A stretch of 34,044 nucleotides of DNA from Subdoligranulum sp. (GTDB taxonomy: Bacteria > Bacillota > Clostridia > Oscillospirales > Ruminococcaceae). Shown here piece after piece: positions 1 to 8,738 of this stretch; the stretch's first letter is position 1, and each line of letters begins with the position of its first letter. A model generated the notes under the pieces. That model was not told where the DNA came from. It saw only the letters and a list, made by a program, of their open reading frames with translations, and ran no database searches. The stretch spans positions 1 through 34,044 of the forward strand of contig JAAVHN010000036.1 of assembly GCA_014799685.1 (NCBI GenBank), in the 5' to 3' direction. Both the position numbers and the translations under genes were made by a program.

Positions 1-1068
1 CAGTTCGTTTTCCTGCCTTTCGATCTCTTCATATAGCCGCTCGTTTTCTGCCATCGCTTTGTACGGATCGTAGTACAAATGGACCCGCATTCGATATCCG
101 AGCCCGGTTACCTCATATGCTTTTCCATACGGCTTGCCCTTTCCCAGCCAGCATTCTGCCTGATTGACAATTTCATCCCGGTGCTTGTCCACCAACTCCG
201 TACAGAACTTCAGATGTCCAGGTAACGCTATGATGAACCGGCACCCTTTTTGCACCAGGTATTGCATATTCTCCGCCGAATAGAACCCTCTGTCCATCAC
301 GAACCGCGTCTTTCGGCTGGACAGCACCTCAGTGTCCTCTGTCATATATTTCAGATGCGCCTTGTCAGGGATGCTTCCGGGATATACCCGGTAGTACAAA
401 GGCAGCCGGCTCTCTTCTCCAAAATACATTCCCAAATTGATCTGCGGCAGCTTTTCCTTGTCCCGGTTGTATCCCCACTCTAAATTTTCCATCTTCTTCC
501 CATATGAGGAGATCGATGTCACATCATAGGCGATATATTCCGTGCTTTTCTTTTGCTTCATCCAATCATTGAAAAAACAGATCCGCTCACTGTCTGTGAT
601 CCCGCTGAACAACCGGCTTGTTCCCGCACTTGTCAGCTCTTCGCCGCCAAATGAAACCGTCTCATCCAGAAAATCCGGCAGGTAATACATCACGTTTCCC
701 CGCAGCATCATGTAGTGCGCTACGGTCAGTATCGCTTTTGCGCGCTCTGCACCAAAATGTTCTTCCAACAGCTTCGTAAGGCCCAATTTCCTGCTGATTT
801 CAGAAAATACCGCGTATGTTCCGCAGCTTCGAACAAATGCCGGAAGCTCGATATGTTTTTCTTTCTTTACATATTCATAGTAGTTCCGATTCGGGATCAG
901 CTTCCCCGTTTCAGGATCTTCTTTTCCAATCGATACACGGTCACTGGTCGGTTTTCCTTTTTCATTCCGGTAGGCTCGAATGGTATACTGGATATATACC
1001 GCACCATTTTTTCTTGCCCTTACGCAATGTGGAGGCATTTCCACCAAAACACTTTTATCCAACGCCAT
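1..1068 (-). CDS. IS1634-like (IS4 superfamily, DDE) transposase, C-terminus cut by window edge
   Basis: Uninterrupted minus-strand frame from ATG at 1068 to the edge (356 codons): MALDKSVLVEMPPHCVRARKNGAVYIQYTIRAY...YIAYDVTSISSYG...RFVMDRGFYSAENMQYLVQKGCRFIIALPG. Absent from the ORF track because it has no stop in the window. Confidence 0.85.
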   Translation of the reverse strand, partial: MALDKSVLVEMPPHCVRARKNGAVYIQYTIRAYRNEKGKPTSDRVSIGKEDPETGKLIPNRNYYEYVKKEKHIELPAFVRSCGTYAVFSEISRKLGLTKLLEEHFGAERAKAILTVAHYMMLRGNVMYYLPDFLDETVSFGGEELTSAGTSRLFSGITDSERICFFNDWMKQKKSTEYIAYDVTSISSYGKKMENLEWGYNRDKEKLPQINLGMYFGEESRLPLYYRVYPGSIPDKAHLKYMTEDTEVLSSRKTRFVMDRGFYSAENMQYLVQKGCRFIIALPGHLKFCTELVDKHRDEIVNQAECWLGKGKPYGKAYEVTGLGYRMRVHLYYDPYKAMAENERLYEEIERQENEL

Positions 1069-1084
1069 GATATCACTCTTTTCA

Positions 1085-1127
1085 CGATGTATAGTATTAT
1101 TATACTATACATCGGCAAAAAAGTCAA
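1085..1127 (-). promoter_or_regulatory. Transposase promoter with overlapping 13-bp inverted repeat
   Basis: Minus strand TTGACT-17 nt-TATAAT (1127..1099). Perfect palindrome CGATGTATAGTAT-TATT-ATACTATACATCG at 1085-1114 covers the -10. Confidence 0.65.
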
Positions 1128-1208
1128 TGAAAAATACTCCTTTTTTCATGCTTTTTCGCAATCTTTTTTCGAGTTCTTGCCTTGTTCATTGCGGTTCTTA
1201 TTCTTGTT

Positions 1209-1252
1209 GGTTGATTTTTCGGGAAGTTAGGGTTGATTTTTCGGGAAGTTAG
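1209..1252. repeat. Two tandem 22-bp direct repeats at probable IS end
   Basis: GGTTGATTTTTCGGGAAGTTAG at 1209-1230 and 1231-1252, identical. Confidence 0.85.
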
Positions 1253-1323
1253 GGAAGATCTGCACAGGGGGGTGGAGAACAGGAACCGCATGATCCGGAA
1301 GCAGCGAAAAACGGGGGGAATGT

Positions 1324-1357
1324 AAAAAAGACAGACCGTCCAATAAACGATCTGTCT
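1324..1357 (-). terminator. Rho-independent terminator after tRNA-Cys
   Basis: Minus strand AGACAGA...TCTGTCT followed by a T run. Confidence 0.7.
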
Positions 1358-1363
1358 GCATGG

Positions 1364-1438
<75 letters not shown>

Positions 1439-1479
1439 GTATAAAGTGACGCCGCAGCCGGGGTGCCACGGCGTCAGAA

Positions 1480-1555
1480 TGGAGCGGATTACGAGGCTCG
1501 AACTCGCTACCTCCACCTTGGCAAGGTGGCGCTCTACCAGATGAGCTAAATCCGC
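1480..1555 (-). tRNA. tRNA-Gly(GCC)
   Basis: GCGGATTTAGCTCATCTGGTAGAGCGCCACCTTGCCAAGGTGGAGGTAGCGAGTTCGAGCCTCGTAATCCGCTCCA; anticodon GCC, encoded CCA. Confidence 0.95.
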
Positions 1556-1735
1556 AAGCATCGAAAGGGGAGTTTCTCAAGCACACTCCTTCGTGCACAA
1601 GTATCATACCACTTTTTGGCGGGTTTGTAAAGTGCGGTGTTTTTGATTCGCAAAATTTATGCAAAATGATTGGATAAATTCAACAAAACAAAAAATTACT
1701 GTATAAAAAATTGAGTGTAAAATAAACCTGACTGC

Positions 1736-1771
1736 AAAAAATCCCGGCTTTTGCAGCGACAAAAGCCGGGA
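1736..1771 (-). terminator. Rho-independent terminator of the 76-aa protein gene
   Basis: Perfect 12-bp stem TCCCGGCTTTTG/CAAAAGCCGGGA, T run on minus strand. Confidence 0.85.
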
Positions 1772-1818
1772 CGACGCTTTGAAAAACAGGGAAAGAGTTT
1801 TACTTTTGGGCCATGCTT

Positions 1819-2049
1819 TTAAAACAGCTTCTTCAGATCCTTCAGCTTATCGCCCAGATCGGACGCCGTCAGCTTCGCCTGAATGGCGCTGATCAGCGGT
1901 TTCAGCTGTTCGTCCGGCAGGTCGACATTGAGCAGCGTTTCTACGGCCTTGATGGGGTCGCTCTGGAATTTCTTCAAAAGCGCGGGATCACTCTGCAGTT
2001 TTTTGCAGGCCTCATCCACCTTACCCTTTACATCAAAATTCAGTTCCAT
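1819..2049 (-). CDS. Small (76 aa) conserved-looking helical protein, superficially like Nif11-type leader peptides
   Basis: ATG at 2049 preceded by AAGGAGGATATAAAA; MELNFDVKGKVDEACKKLQSDPALLKKFQSDPIKAVETLLNVDLPDEQLKPLISAIQAKL... Own promoter and terminator. The ORF track start at 2202 is too far upstream. Confidence 0.8.
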   Translation of the reverse strand: MELNFDVKGKVDEACKKLQSDPALLKKFQSDPIKAVETLLNVDLPDEQLKPLISAIQAKLTASDLGDKLKDLKKLF

Positions 2050-2091
2050 TTTTATATCCTCCTTCCAATTGGTATGATGTCCGCCACAAAC

Positions 2092-2120
2092 AGCATACCA
2101 TAGAGGCGAAAAAAATACAA
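2092..2120 (-). promoter_or_regulatory. Putative sigma-A promoter of the 76-aa protein gene
   Basis: Minus strand TTGTAT-17 nt-TATGCT. Confidence 0.4.
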
Positions 2121-2368
2121 GCGCACCGTTTTTGAAAAATGCGGAAAAGTTGCCGAAAAAGCGCTGCGAAAGCGGTAAAAATGCCGGAAAAGTGCTGCAC
2201 AATTTTCAGAAGAAAGGCGTTTGTGCAGGGCGTGCAGCTTCAGATCAACAAATTACGAAGCTGTGCGCGGCAATGTGGAACAAGGCAAAACGGTATGCGT
2301 AAATTGATGCCCGGCAAAACCGTATATCGGAAATGGATGCTCGCGAAATCCGCCTGTGCGATAAAAAA

Positions 2369-5017
2369 CTACTTCTTTTTCAGATACTCCGCAATCTGCC
2401 GGTTTACCTCGTCCAGCTCGGCACGGAAAGCGCGCGCGGAAATGCGCAGCGCGCCATGCCCCAAAATGATCAGCTGCTCCGCGCCGTCGGAGGTGACGAC
2501 GCGCACGCGGTGGTGCTTGCCGATCTCGTAGGTGACCTTTTCGATATACATATCCGCCGTTTCCGCTTCGCGGGTATACACGACGTCGATGTTGTGGTAT
2601 TGCTCCACCGCGCCCTGTCCGCCGCGTACCTTGTAGGCGTCGAATACCAGGATCACCCGGCAGGGCTTAAAGCCCCGGTAATTGCACAGCGCGTCCATCA
2701 GCGCCCGCCGCGCGGCCTCGATGTTCTCCCCGGCCAGTGCGTGCAGATCGTCCCACGCGAAGATCACGTTGTAGCCATCGACAAGCAGGTACTCCGGCCC
2801 CTCGGGCAGGGGAGTGGATTTGCCCGACCCGGCAGAAGCAGCTTTTCCCGCCCTGCCCGCGGCGGCGGAACCGGCAGAAGGGGAGTGTCTTGCGGCGCGC
2901 GGCGTGGGGCGCATTGCGCGTTCAGCCACAGGGCCGTAGGTGCGCCGGAAAATGGCCTCCAGTTCTTTATCCAGCCGGAGCCCAGCGGCATAGTCCAGTC
3001 GGGGAGCCCGGCGGGCGGGCGTAGGTTTGGGCTCCGGCTCCGTTCCGGGGGAATCCAGGCGCAGGCCGCTTTCCACATGCATATGCTGTTCCACCTCGTC
3101 CCACGGCACGTGATATCCCGCGCCGTGGGAACAAAACACGGAGCCGGAAGGGTTGTCCGTGTCGCGATCGGCGTCGTAGCCGCAGGCGGCCAGCACGGCC
3201 CCGGCGTTGTGGCAGGGGGCATAGCCGCGCAGCGTACAGGCAAGGCTCCCGTTGCCCTTGGTATAGGCGGCAACCTCGGCGGGATAGCCGCGCATCTCTG
3301 CAACAGGGGCGCTGCCCGTCAGCAGGGCGGCGGCGCCGCGCATTTCCGGCGCGGAAAAGCTGCCGCTCATGCGCTGGATATCGGCGATGGCGCGGCCGAG
3401 ATTATCCGAGGGCACTTCCAGCCGGAAATCGTACCACGGCTCCAGCAAAATGCTTTCGGCTTTTTTCAGCCCCTGGCGCACGGCCCGCCATGTTGCCTGC
3501 CGGAAATCGCCGCCCTCGGTGTGCTTCTGGTGCGCGCGCCCGGCCACCAGCGTGATCTTCATATCCGTGATGGGCGCGCCCATCAATACGCCGCGATGCT
3601 GCTTTTCGGCCAGATGCGTCAAAACAAGCTGCTGCCAGTTTTGCTCCAGCATGCCGTCCGGACAATCGGCGGCAAAGCGCAGGCCGCTGCCGGCCTCGCC
3701 CGGCTCCAGCAGCAGATGCACCTCGGCGTAATGGCGCAGCGGCTCAAAGTGACCGACACCCTCCACGGGTGCGGCGATCGTCTCGTGATAGACGATGTTG
3801 CCCGGGCCGAACTCCACCAAAAGGCCGAACCGGTCGGCGATCTGGCGGCGCAGCACTTCTAACTGCACCTCGCCCATCAGGTGAATATGGATCTCGCGCA
3901 GCGTATCGTTCCACACGACGGTGAGATGCGGTTCTTCCTCCTCCAATTGGCGCAGATGGCGGAACGCCGTCTGCGGGTCGGCCCCTTCGGGCAGCAGTAC
4001 CTGATAGGTGAGCACGGGGGCCAGCATGGTGCGGCGCGCGTCCGGCTGTGCGCCGAGCCCCTCGCCCGGCCAGGTTTTGGTGAGGCCGGTGACGGCGCAG
4101 ACGGTTCCGGGCGGGGCCTCTTCGGCCACAGAAAAGCGCGCGCCGGAATAGATGCGCAGCTGGTCGGCTTTTTCCTCCCATGCCTCGCCGGAGGCGGTAA
4201 CGCCATGCAGCGCCGTTTTGGCGCGCAGCACGCCGCCCGTGATTTTCAGAAAGGTAAGCCGCGCGCCCTGCGCGTCGCGCGTGATCTTGTAGACGCACGC
4301 GCCGAAATCTGCAAGAGGCTTCGGGGCGCGGGTGTAGCGGCACAGGGCGTTCAGCAGTGTATCCACGCCGGAAAGACGCAGCGCCGAGCCAAAGCAGCAG
4401 GGGAACAGCTTGCGCTGCGCGATCATCCCGACGATATCGCCGTCCGAAAGCGTTTCTGTTTCCAGCCAGCGCGCAAGCAGCGTTTCGTCCCGCGCGGCGG
4501 CCTCCTCGCAAAGGATCTCATGGGTGCATTCCACGCAGTCCGCACTCAGCTCGCGCCGCAGCTGCGCGAAAAGCGCTTCGCGCCCGGCGCCGGGCAGATC
4601 CATCTTATTGATGAACAAAAACACGGGGATGTTCCAGCGTTCCAGCAACCGCCAGACCGTGCGGGTATGGCTCTGCACGCCGTCGGCGCCGCTTACTACC
4701 AATACGGCATAATCCAGCACCTGCAGTGTACGCTCCATCTCGCCGGAAAAATCCACATGGCCGGGCGTATCCAGCAGCGTGAGTGTAACGGACGGCAGCT
4801 GCAGCACCGCCTGCTTGGAAAAGATCGTGATGCCGCGCTCGCGCTCCTGCGCGTCGGTATCCAAAAAGGCGTCCCGGTGATCGACACGCCCCAGACGCCG
4901 CAGCGCGCCGCCGCTGTAAAGCATTGCCTCCGAAAGCGTCGTTTTGCCCGCGTCCACATGCGCCAGAAGGCCCACGCACAGCCGTTTCTGCGCTTTGGTT
5001 TCAGAAGTCGTGCCCAT
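2369..5017 (-). CDS. TetM/EF-G-like translational GTPase fused to C-terminal NYN (YacP/Rae1-like) endonuclease domain, 882 aa
   Basis: GTPase motifs AHVDAGKTT, ERERGITIF, DTPGHVDF, NKMD; EF-G-like domains IV/V; Pro/Ala-rich linker; then YLLVDGYNVIFAWDDL...VILVFDAYKVRGG...VVYTREAETADMYIEKV...VVTSDGAEQLIILGHGALRISARAF. Start set to ATG 5017 with GAGGTGA RBS. Confidence 0.9.
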   Translation of the reverse strand: MGTTSETKAQKRLCVGLLAHVDAGKTTLSEAMLYSGGALRRLGRVDHRDAFLDTDAQERERGITIFSKQAVLQLPSVTLTLLDTPGHVDFSGEMERTLQVLDYAVLVVSGADGVQSHTRTVWRLLERWNIPVFLFINKMDLPGAGREALFAQLRRELSADCVECTHEILCEEAAARDETLLARWLETETLSDGDIVGMIAQRKLFPCCFGSALRLSGVDTLLNALCRYTRAPKPLADFGACVYKITRDAQGARLTFLKITGGVLRAKTALHGVTASGEAWEEKADQLRIYSGARFSVAEEAPPGTVCAVTGLTKTWPGEGLGAQPDARRTMLAPVLTYQVLLPEGADPQTAFRHLRQLEEEEPHLTVVWNDTLREIHIHLMGEVQLEVLRRQIADRFGLLVEFGPGNIVYHETIAAPVEGVGHFEPLRHYAEVHLLLEPGEAGSGLRFAADCPDGMLEQNWQQLVLTHLAEKQHRGVLMGAPITDMKITLVAGRAHQKHTEGGDFRQATWRAVRQGLKKAESILLEPWYDFRLEVPSDNLGRAIADIQRMSGSFSAPEMRGAAALLTGSAPVAEMRGYPAEVAAYTKGNGSLACTLRGYAPCHNAGAVLAACGYDADRDTDNPSGSVFCSHGAGYHVPWDEVEQHMHVESGLRLDSPGTEPEPKPTPARRAPRLDYAAGLRLDKELEAIFRRTYGPVAERAMRPTPRAARHSPSAGSAAAGRAGKAASAGSGKSTPLPEGPEYLLVDGYNVIFAWDDLHALAGENIEAARRALMDALCNYRGFKPCRVILVFDAYKVRGGQGAVEQYHNIDVVYTREAETADMYIEKVTYEIGKHHRVRVVTSDGAEQLIILGHGALRISARAFRAELDEVNRQIAEYLKKK

Positions 5018-5101
5018 CGTTTCACCTCGCTGCTCCCGCTCTGAAAAAAGCGTGTAATCACATAAAAACCCATCCAAAAACGATACCAACACAAACGTGT
5101 T

Positions 5102-6010
5102 TCATTTCTGGATAGGCGTTTTTGCGTTATTGCCTGATGTGCCGCTTTTACAAAAAGCCGCCGCGCCGAGTGCGTCGGAGAGGGCGGCGTAATTGTGCAG
5201 CGTCAGCTGCTCGGGGCGCGCCGCGGCCGGAATGCCCGCTGTGGCCAGCGCCGAAAGCACAGTGTCCTTCGGCAGGCCCAGCCCGGCACTGACGGCATTT
5301 GCCGCTGTTTTGCGCCGCTGGCCAAATGCCGCGCGAATGGTGCGAAACATGGCCGCCTCGCTGCGCGGGCAGACAGGCGGCGCAGCGTGCGGCCGCAGCT
5401 GAATAACGGCGCTCGTCACCTTGGGCGGCGGGTAAAAGCTGCCCGGCTGCACCGAAAAAAGCATCTGCGGCTGTGCGTAATAGTGTACCGCATAGGTGAC
5501 GGCTCCGGCCGTGCGTGTGCCGGGCGCCGCAGTCAGGCGTTCGGCGGCCTCCTTTTGCACCATCACGGTGATCTGTTCGACGGGCAGGCGCTGTTCAAGC
5601 AGCCGCATCAAAACCGGGCTGGTGATATAATACGGCAGGTTGGCGCACACCGCCACGCGCATGCCGGGGAAATGCTCCTGCAGCAGCGCCGCAAGCTCTA
5701 ATTCCATCACGTCGCCCTCAACAACGGTGACATTTTGAAATTCCGCCAGCGTCTCGGCCAGAAGCGGCGGCAGGCGCTTGTCGATCTCGATCGCCACCAC
5801 CTTGCCCGCGCGGCGCGCCAGCTCCTGCGTCAGCACGCCGAAGCCGGGGCCGATCTCCAATACGCCCATACTTTCGTCGATGCCCGCCGCCCCGGCGATT
5901 TTGGGGCAGATGCCGGGATTGACGATGAAGTTTTGCCCAAGGCCCTTGGAAAAAGAAAATCCGTGTGCGGCGCAAAGCGCCTTGATGGTGGAAAGGTCCG
6001 TCAGCTTCAC
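5102..6010 (-). CDS. rsmA: 16S rRNA (A1518/A1519) dimethyltransferase
   Basis: FSFSKGLGQNFIVNPGI, LEIGPGFGVLT, NLPYYITSPVLMRLLE, GSFYPPPKVTSAV; GTG start, RBS overlaps the upstream stop. Confidence 0.95.
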   Translation of the reverse strand: MKLTDLSTIKALCAAHGFSFSKGLGQNFIVNPGICPKIAGAAGIDESMGVLEIGPGFGVLTQELARRAGKVVAIEIDKRLPPLLAETLAEFQNVTVVEGDVMELELAALLQEHFPGMRVAVCANLPYYITSPVLMRLLEQRLPVEQITVMVQKEAAERLTAAPGTRTAGAVTYAVHYYAQPQMLFSVQPGSFYPPPKVTSAVIQLRPHAAPPVCPRSEAAMFRTIRAAFGQRRKTAANAVSAGLGLPKDTVLSALATAGIPAAARPEQLTLHNYAALSDALGAAAFCKSGTSGNNAKTPIQK

Positions 6011-6018
6011 GCGGTGTG

Positions 6019-7401
6019 TTACACCTCCGGCTCGGGGAAGGAGGAGGCGTCCGCAGGTGCCGACGATCCGGCATCATCCGGGGACGGTGCGGCAGCGGAG
6101 CCGGAGTTCGCATTCGAAGTGCCGGAAGAGCTTGTGGCTTCAGACGAAGCGCTGCCGGAGGAAGGGGTGCGGTTCAGCGCGATTTCGTTGCGGCCGATCA
6201 TCGTATCCAGCGCTTCGACAGCGCGGCGGATCTGCGGATCGGTCTCGACCGTGAAGATATAGAAGTTCGCTTCCTCCTCGGCCGTCAACAGGGCCTCCAC
6301 ATCGGGGGTGATGCCCGTGCCGTTGAAGGATGTGCCGTTTTTGCTCAGCAAAAGGCCGACAGTATACGAAAACGCCGAGCCGTCCGAGAGCGCCACGGGG
6401 CGGCATTGGACGGTGCCCTTGCCGGCCGTGCGCGCGCCGACGACGCGTCCTTTTTCAAATTCGCGGATGGAGGTGGCAAACAGTTCCGCCGCATAGGAGG
6501 TGTTGCCGTTCACAAGCACCACCATCGGAAGATCGATCTCGTTCACGTCCGAGGTTTCCAGTGTGGTGATGGAGCCGTCCTTGTTCTGCTGGCTGGCGAT
6601 CGTACCCACAGGGCACAGATAATCGATCACACGGATCGCGCCTGTGATGCTGCCGTCCGCGTTGTCGCGCACGTCGAAGACAATGCCTTCCAGCGTATCG
6701 ACGTTTGCGATCCAATCGTCCAGATACGCCTTCAGCTCATCGGCCGTGCGGGAATTGAACGTGCTGATGCGGACATAGGCTGTCGCGTTGTCCGGCAAAA
6801 GCTGCGCGTCTACCGAGGGGATCTCGTATTCGCGCCGCTGCAGCTCTATGGTGCGCGCATCGTCGCCCGTGGCATTTACAACATTCAGCAAGATCACCGT
6901 GCCGGATTCGCCCAAAAGCTGGCTGTTGATCTGGGAAAGGCTCAGCGTGCGCACATCCGTTTCGCCGATCTGCGTGATAAAGGTATTTACTGTCAGGCCG
7001 TATTCCTCTGCCGGGCTGTTGGAATAGACGCGCGTGATGCGGGCATATCCGTTTGCATCCTTTACCACGTCCGCGCCGATGCCCATCAGCACGCCGTTCT
7101 GCAGATTCAGATATTCCAGGTACTGGCGCGCGGTGTAGTAGCGCGCGTCCGCGTCGCCCATGCCGGCCACATAGCCTGCGGCGATATAGTCGTACAGCGT
7201 ATCGTTCACGATTTCGCCGTAATAATTTTCGCGGGCGGATTTATCCATCTCCGAAAGCTTATTGTACATCACTTCTTTTTCGCGCACGTTGATCATGCTG
7301 TTGAAGATCTGCATGCTTACGATCATGGTGATGACAAAGGTGAGCGTCATCGCAATGATGGCGATCGCCAGTGCTACGTTTACTGTGATCTTTTTATTCA
7401 T
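6019..7401 (-). CDS. S41 family C-terminal processing peptidase with N-terminal TM and PDZ
   Basis: N-terminal TM; PDZ-like segment; catalytic Ser/Lys context NGNTSYAAELFA and GARTAGKGTVQ; Ser/Ala-rich tail. Confidence 0.88.
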   Translation of the reverse strand: MNKKITVNVALAIAIIAMTLTFVITMIVSMQIFNSMINVREKEVMYNKLSEMDKSARENYYGEIVNDTLYDYIAAGYVAGMGDADARYYTARQYLEYLNLQNGVLMGIGADVVKDANGYARITRVYSNSPAEEYGLTVNTFITQIGETDVRTLSLSQINSQLLGESGTVILLNVVNATGDDARTIELQRREYEIPSVDAQLLPDNATAYVRISTFNSRTADELKAYLDDWIANVDTLEGIVFDVRDNADGSITGAIRVIDYLCPVGTIASQQNKDGSITTLETSDVNEIDLPMVVLVNGNTSYAAELFATSIREFEKGRVVGARTAGKGTVQCRPVALSDGSAFSYTVGLLLSKNGTSFNGTGITPDVEALLTAEEEANFYIFTVETDPQIRRAVEALDTMIGRNEIALNRTPSSGSASSEATSSSGTSNANSGSAAAPSPDDAGSSAPADASSFPEPEV

Positions 7402-7454
7402 TTGCCTTTCTCACTTTCCCGGCCCCCGGCCGTTTGGCAAAGCTGCTCCGGGCA

Positions 7455-8606
7455 TTACGCACCCTTTTTCAGATAGGGCCACGCGCTTACGGGTGTGTTG
7501 TTTACGTTCACCTCGAAGTGCAGATGGTTGCCTGTGCTGCGGCCCGTGCTGCCCACCTGGCCGATCAGCTGTCCTTGGGTAACGTAATCGCCGTTGTTTA
7601 CAAAACGCTGCGACATATGGCCATAGATCGTGGCCACACCGTTGCCGTGAGAGAGCTTTACAGAAATGCCGTAGCTCCAGTGGTTGTTTGTGTTCACCAC
7701 GCCGTCGGCTGCGGCGTAAATGGGTGTGCCCGCCGGGGCGGGGATGTCCATGCCGCGGTGTACGTCCGTTACGCCGTAGATCACGCGTGTTGTGCCGTAA
7801 TCCGAGGACAAATTGTAATAGCCGGGGATGGGCCACATGAACTCGCCGTCGAATTCAAAATCCACCTGTTCGGCGCGCGCCCATGCCTCCCATTCCTTCT
7901 GCGCCTGTTCATATTGTTCGCGCAGCTCTTTTTCTTCTTCTTCTTTTGCAGCAAGATCGGCCTGCGCCGCGCTGATGGTGGCGTCCGCCTGCTGGATGGC
8001 ATTGGAATAGGCGACAGCCGTATCATTCAGCTCCTGTTCGCGGGCGGCAAGTTCATCCAGCTGTGCCTCCAGCTCGGCACGCTGCTCCTCCAGCAGGGCC
8101 TGTTCGGCGCGCAGCTGCCGCACCATTTCGGTATCCCGCTCGGTGATCTGCTGCAGATTCTCGCTGAAGCGCAGCATCTGGGAGAGGTCGTCGATGCCGA
8201 ACAGGATGGCCAGATTCGATTGCCGGCTCAATTCATACATGCCGCGCAGCCGCTGCTCGAACATTTCCTTTTGATACAGCACCGTGGCGGCCTTTTCGGC
8301 GACCTCGGCGTTTTTCAGGTTGATGCTCTCGATCTGTGCCGTGATGTCCTCCTTGAGAGCCGCGAGCTGCGCCTTCAGATTATTGGCCTGCGCCTGATAA
8401 TACTGCTTGGTCTGCTCGGCCTTTTCCTTGTTGTCCTTCACGCGCTCGGTCTCGGCCTGCAGCTCCTCCAGCTCCTGCTTCAGGCGTTCCAGCCGTTCGG
8501 CGGGCGTTTCGGCGCGCGCGAACAAGACCGGCGCGCCGATGGAAAGCAGCATCAGCAGAGCCAGCAGAAGGCAGAGGATCCGTTTGGCTTTTGTATGGTT
8601 TTTCAT
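7455..8606 (-). CDS. EnvC-like murein hydrolase/activator: coiled coil plus M23 (LytM) domain
   Basis: Signal peptide, long coiled coil, M23 motifs HRGMD, YGHMS, HLHFE. Confidence 0.9.
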   Translation of the reverse strand: MKNHTKAKRILCLLLALLMLLSIGAPVLFARAETPAERLERLKQELEELQAETERVKDNKEKAEQTKQYYQAQANNLKAQLAALKEDITAQIESINLKNAEVAEKAATVLYQKEMFEQRLRGMYELSRQSNLAILFGIDDLSQMLRFSENLQQITERDTEMVRQLRAEQALLEEQRAELEAQLDELAAREQELNDTAVAYSNAIQQADATISAAQADLAAKEEEEKELREQYEQAQKEWEAWARAEQVDFEFDGEFMWPIPGYYNLSSDYGTTRVIYGVTDVHRGMDIPAPAGTPIYAAADGVVNTNNHWSYGISVKLSHGNGVATIYGHMSQRFVNNGDYVTQGQLIGQVGSTGRSTGNHLHFEVNVNNTPVSAWPYLKKGA

Positions 8607-8738
8607 GGCTCGTTCCCTTTTAAAACCCCCGGAATGCGGCTGCCGGTGCGGCCCGCCGGATGCCGGGGCTTTTCTGTAATGATGTTTTCCGGTGATACCT
8701 GCCGCCGTGCGGCCAGACAGAGTGAGCGTACCCGGCTG

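Noticed and set aside
2333-3862. 509-aa plus-strand ORF
   Set aside because: Shadow ORF antisense to the GTPase-NYN gene, produced by high GC; composition rich in Arg/His/Ala with no motif.
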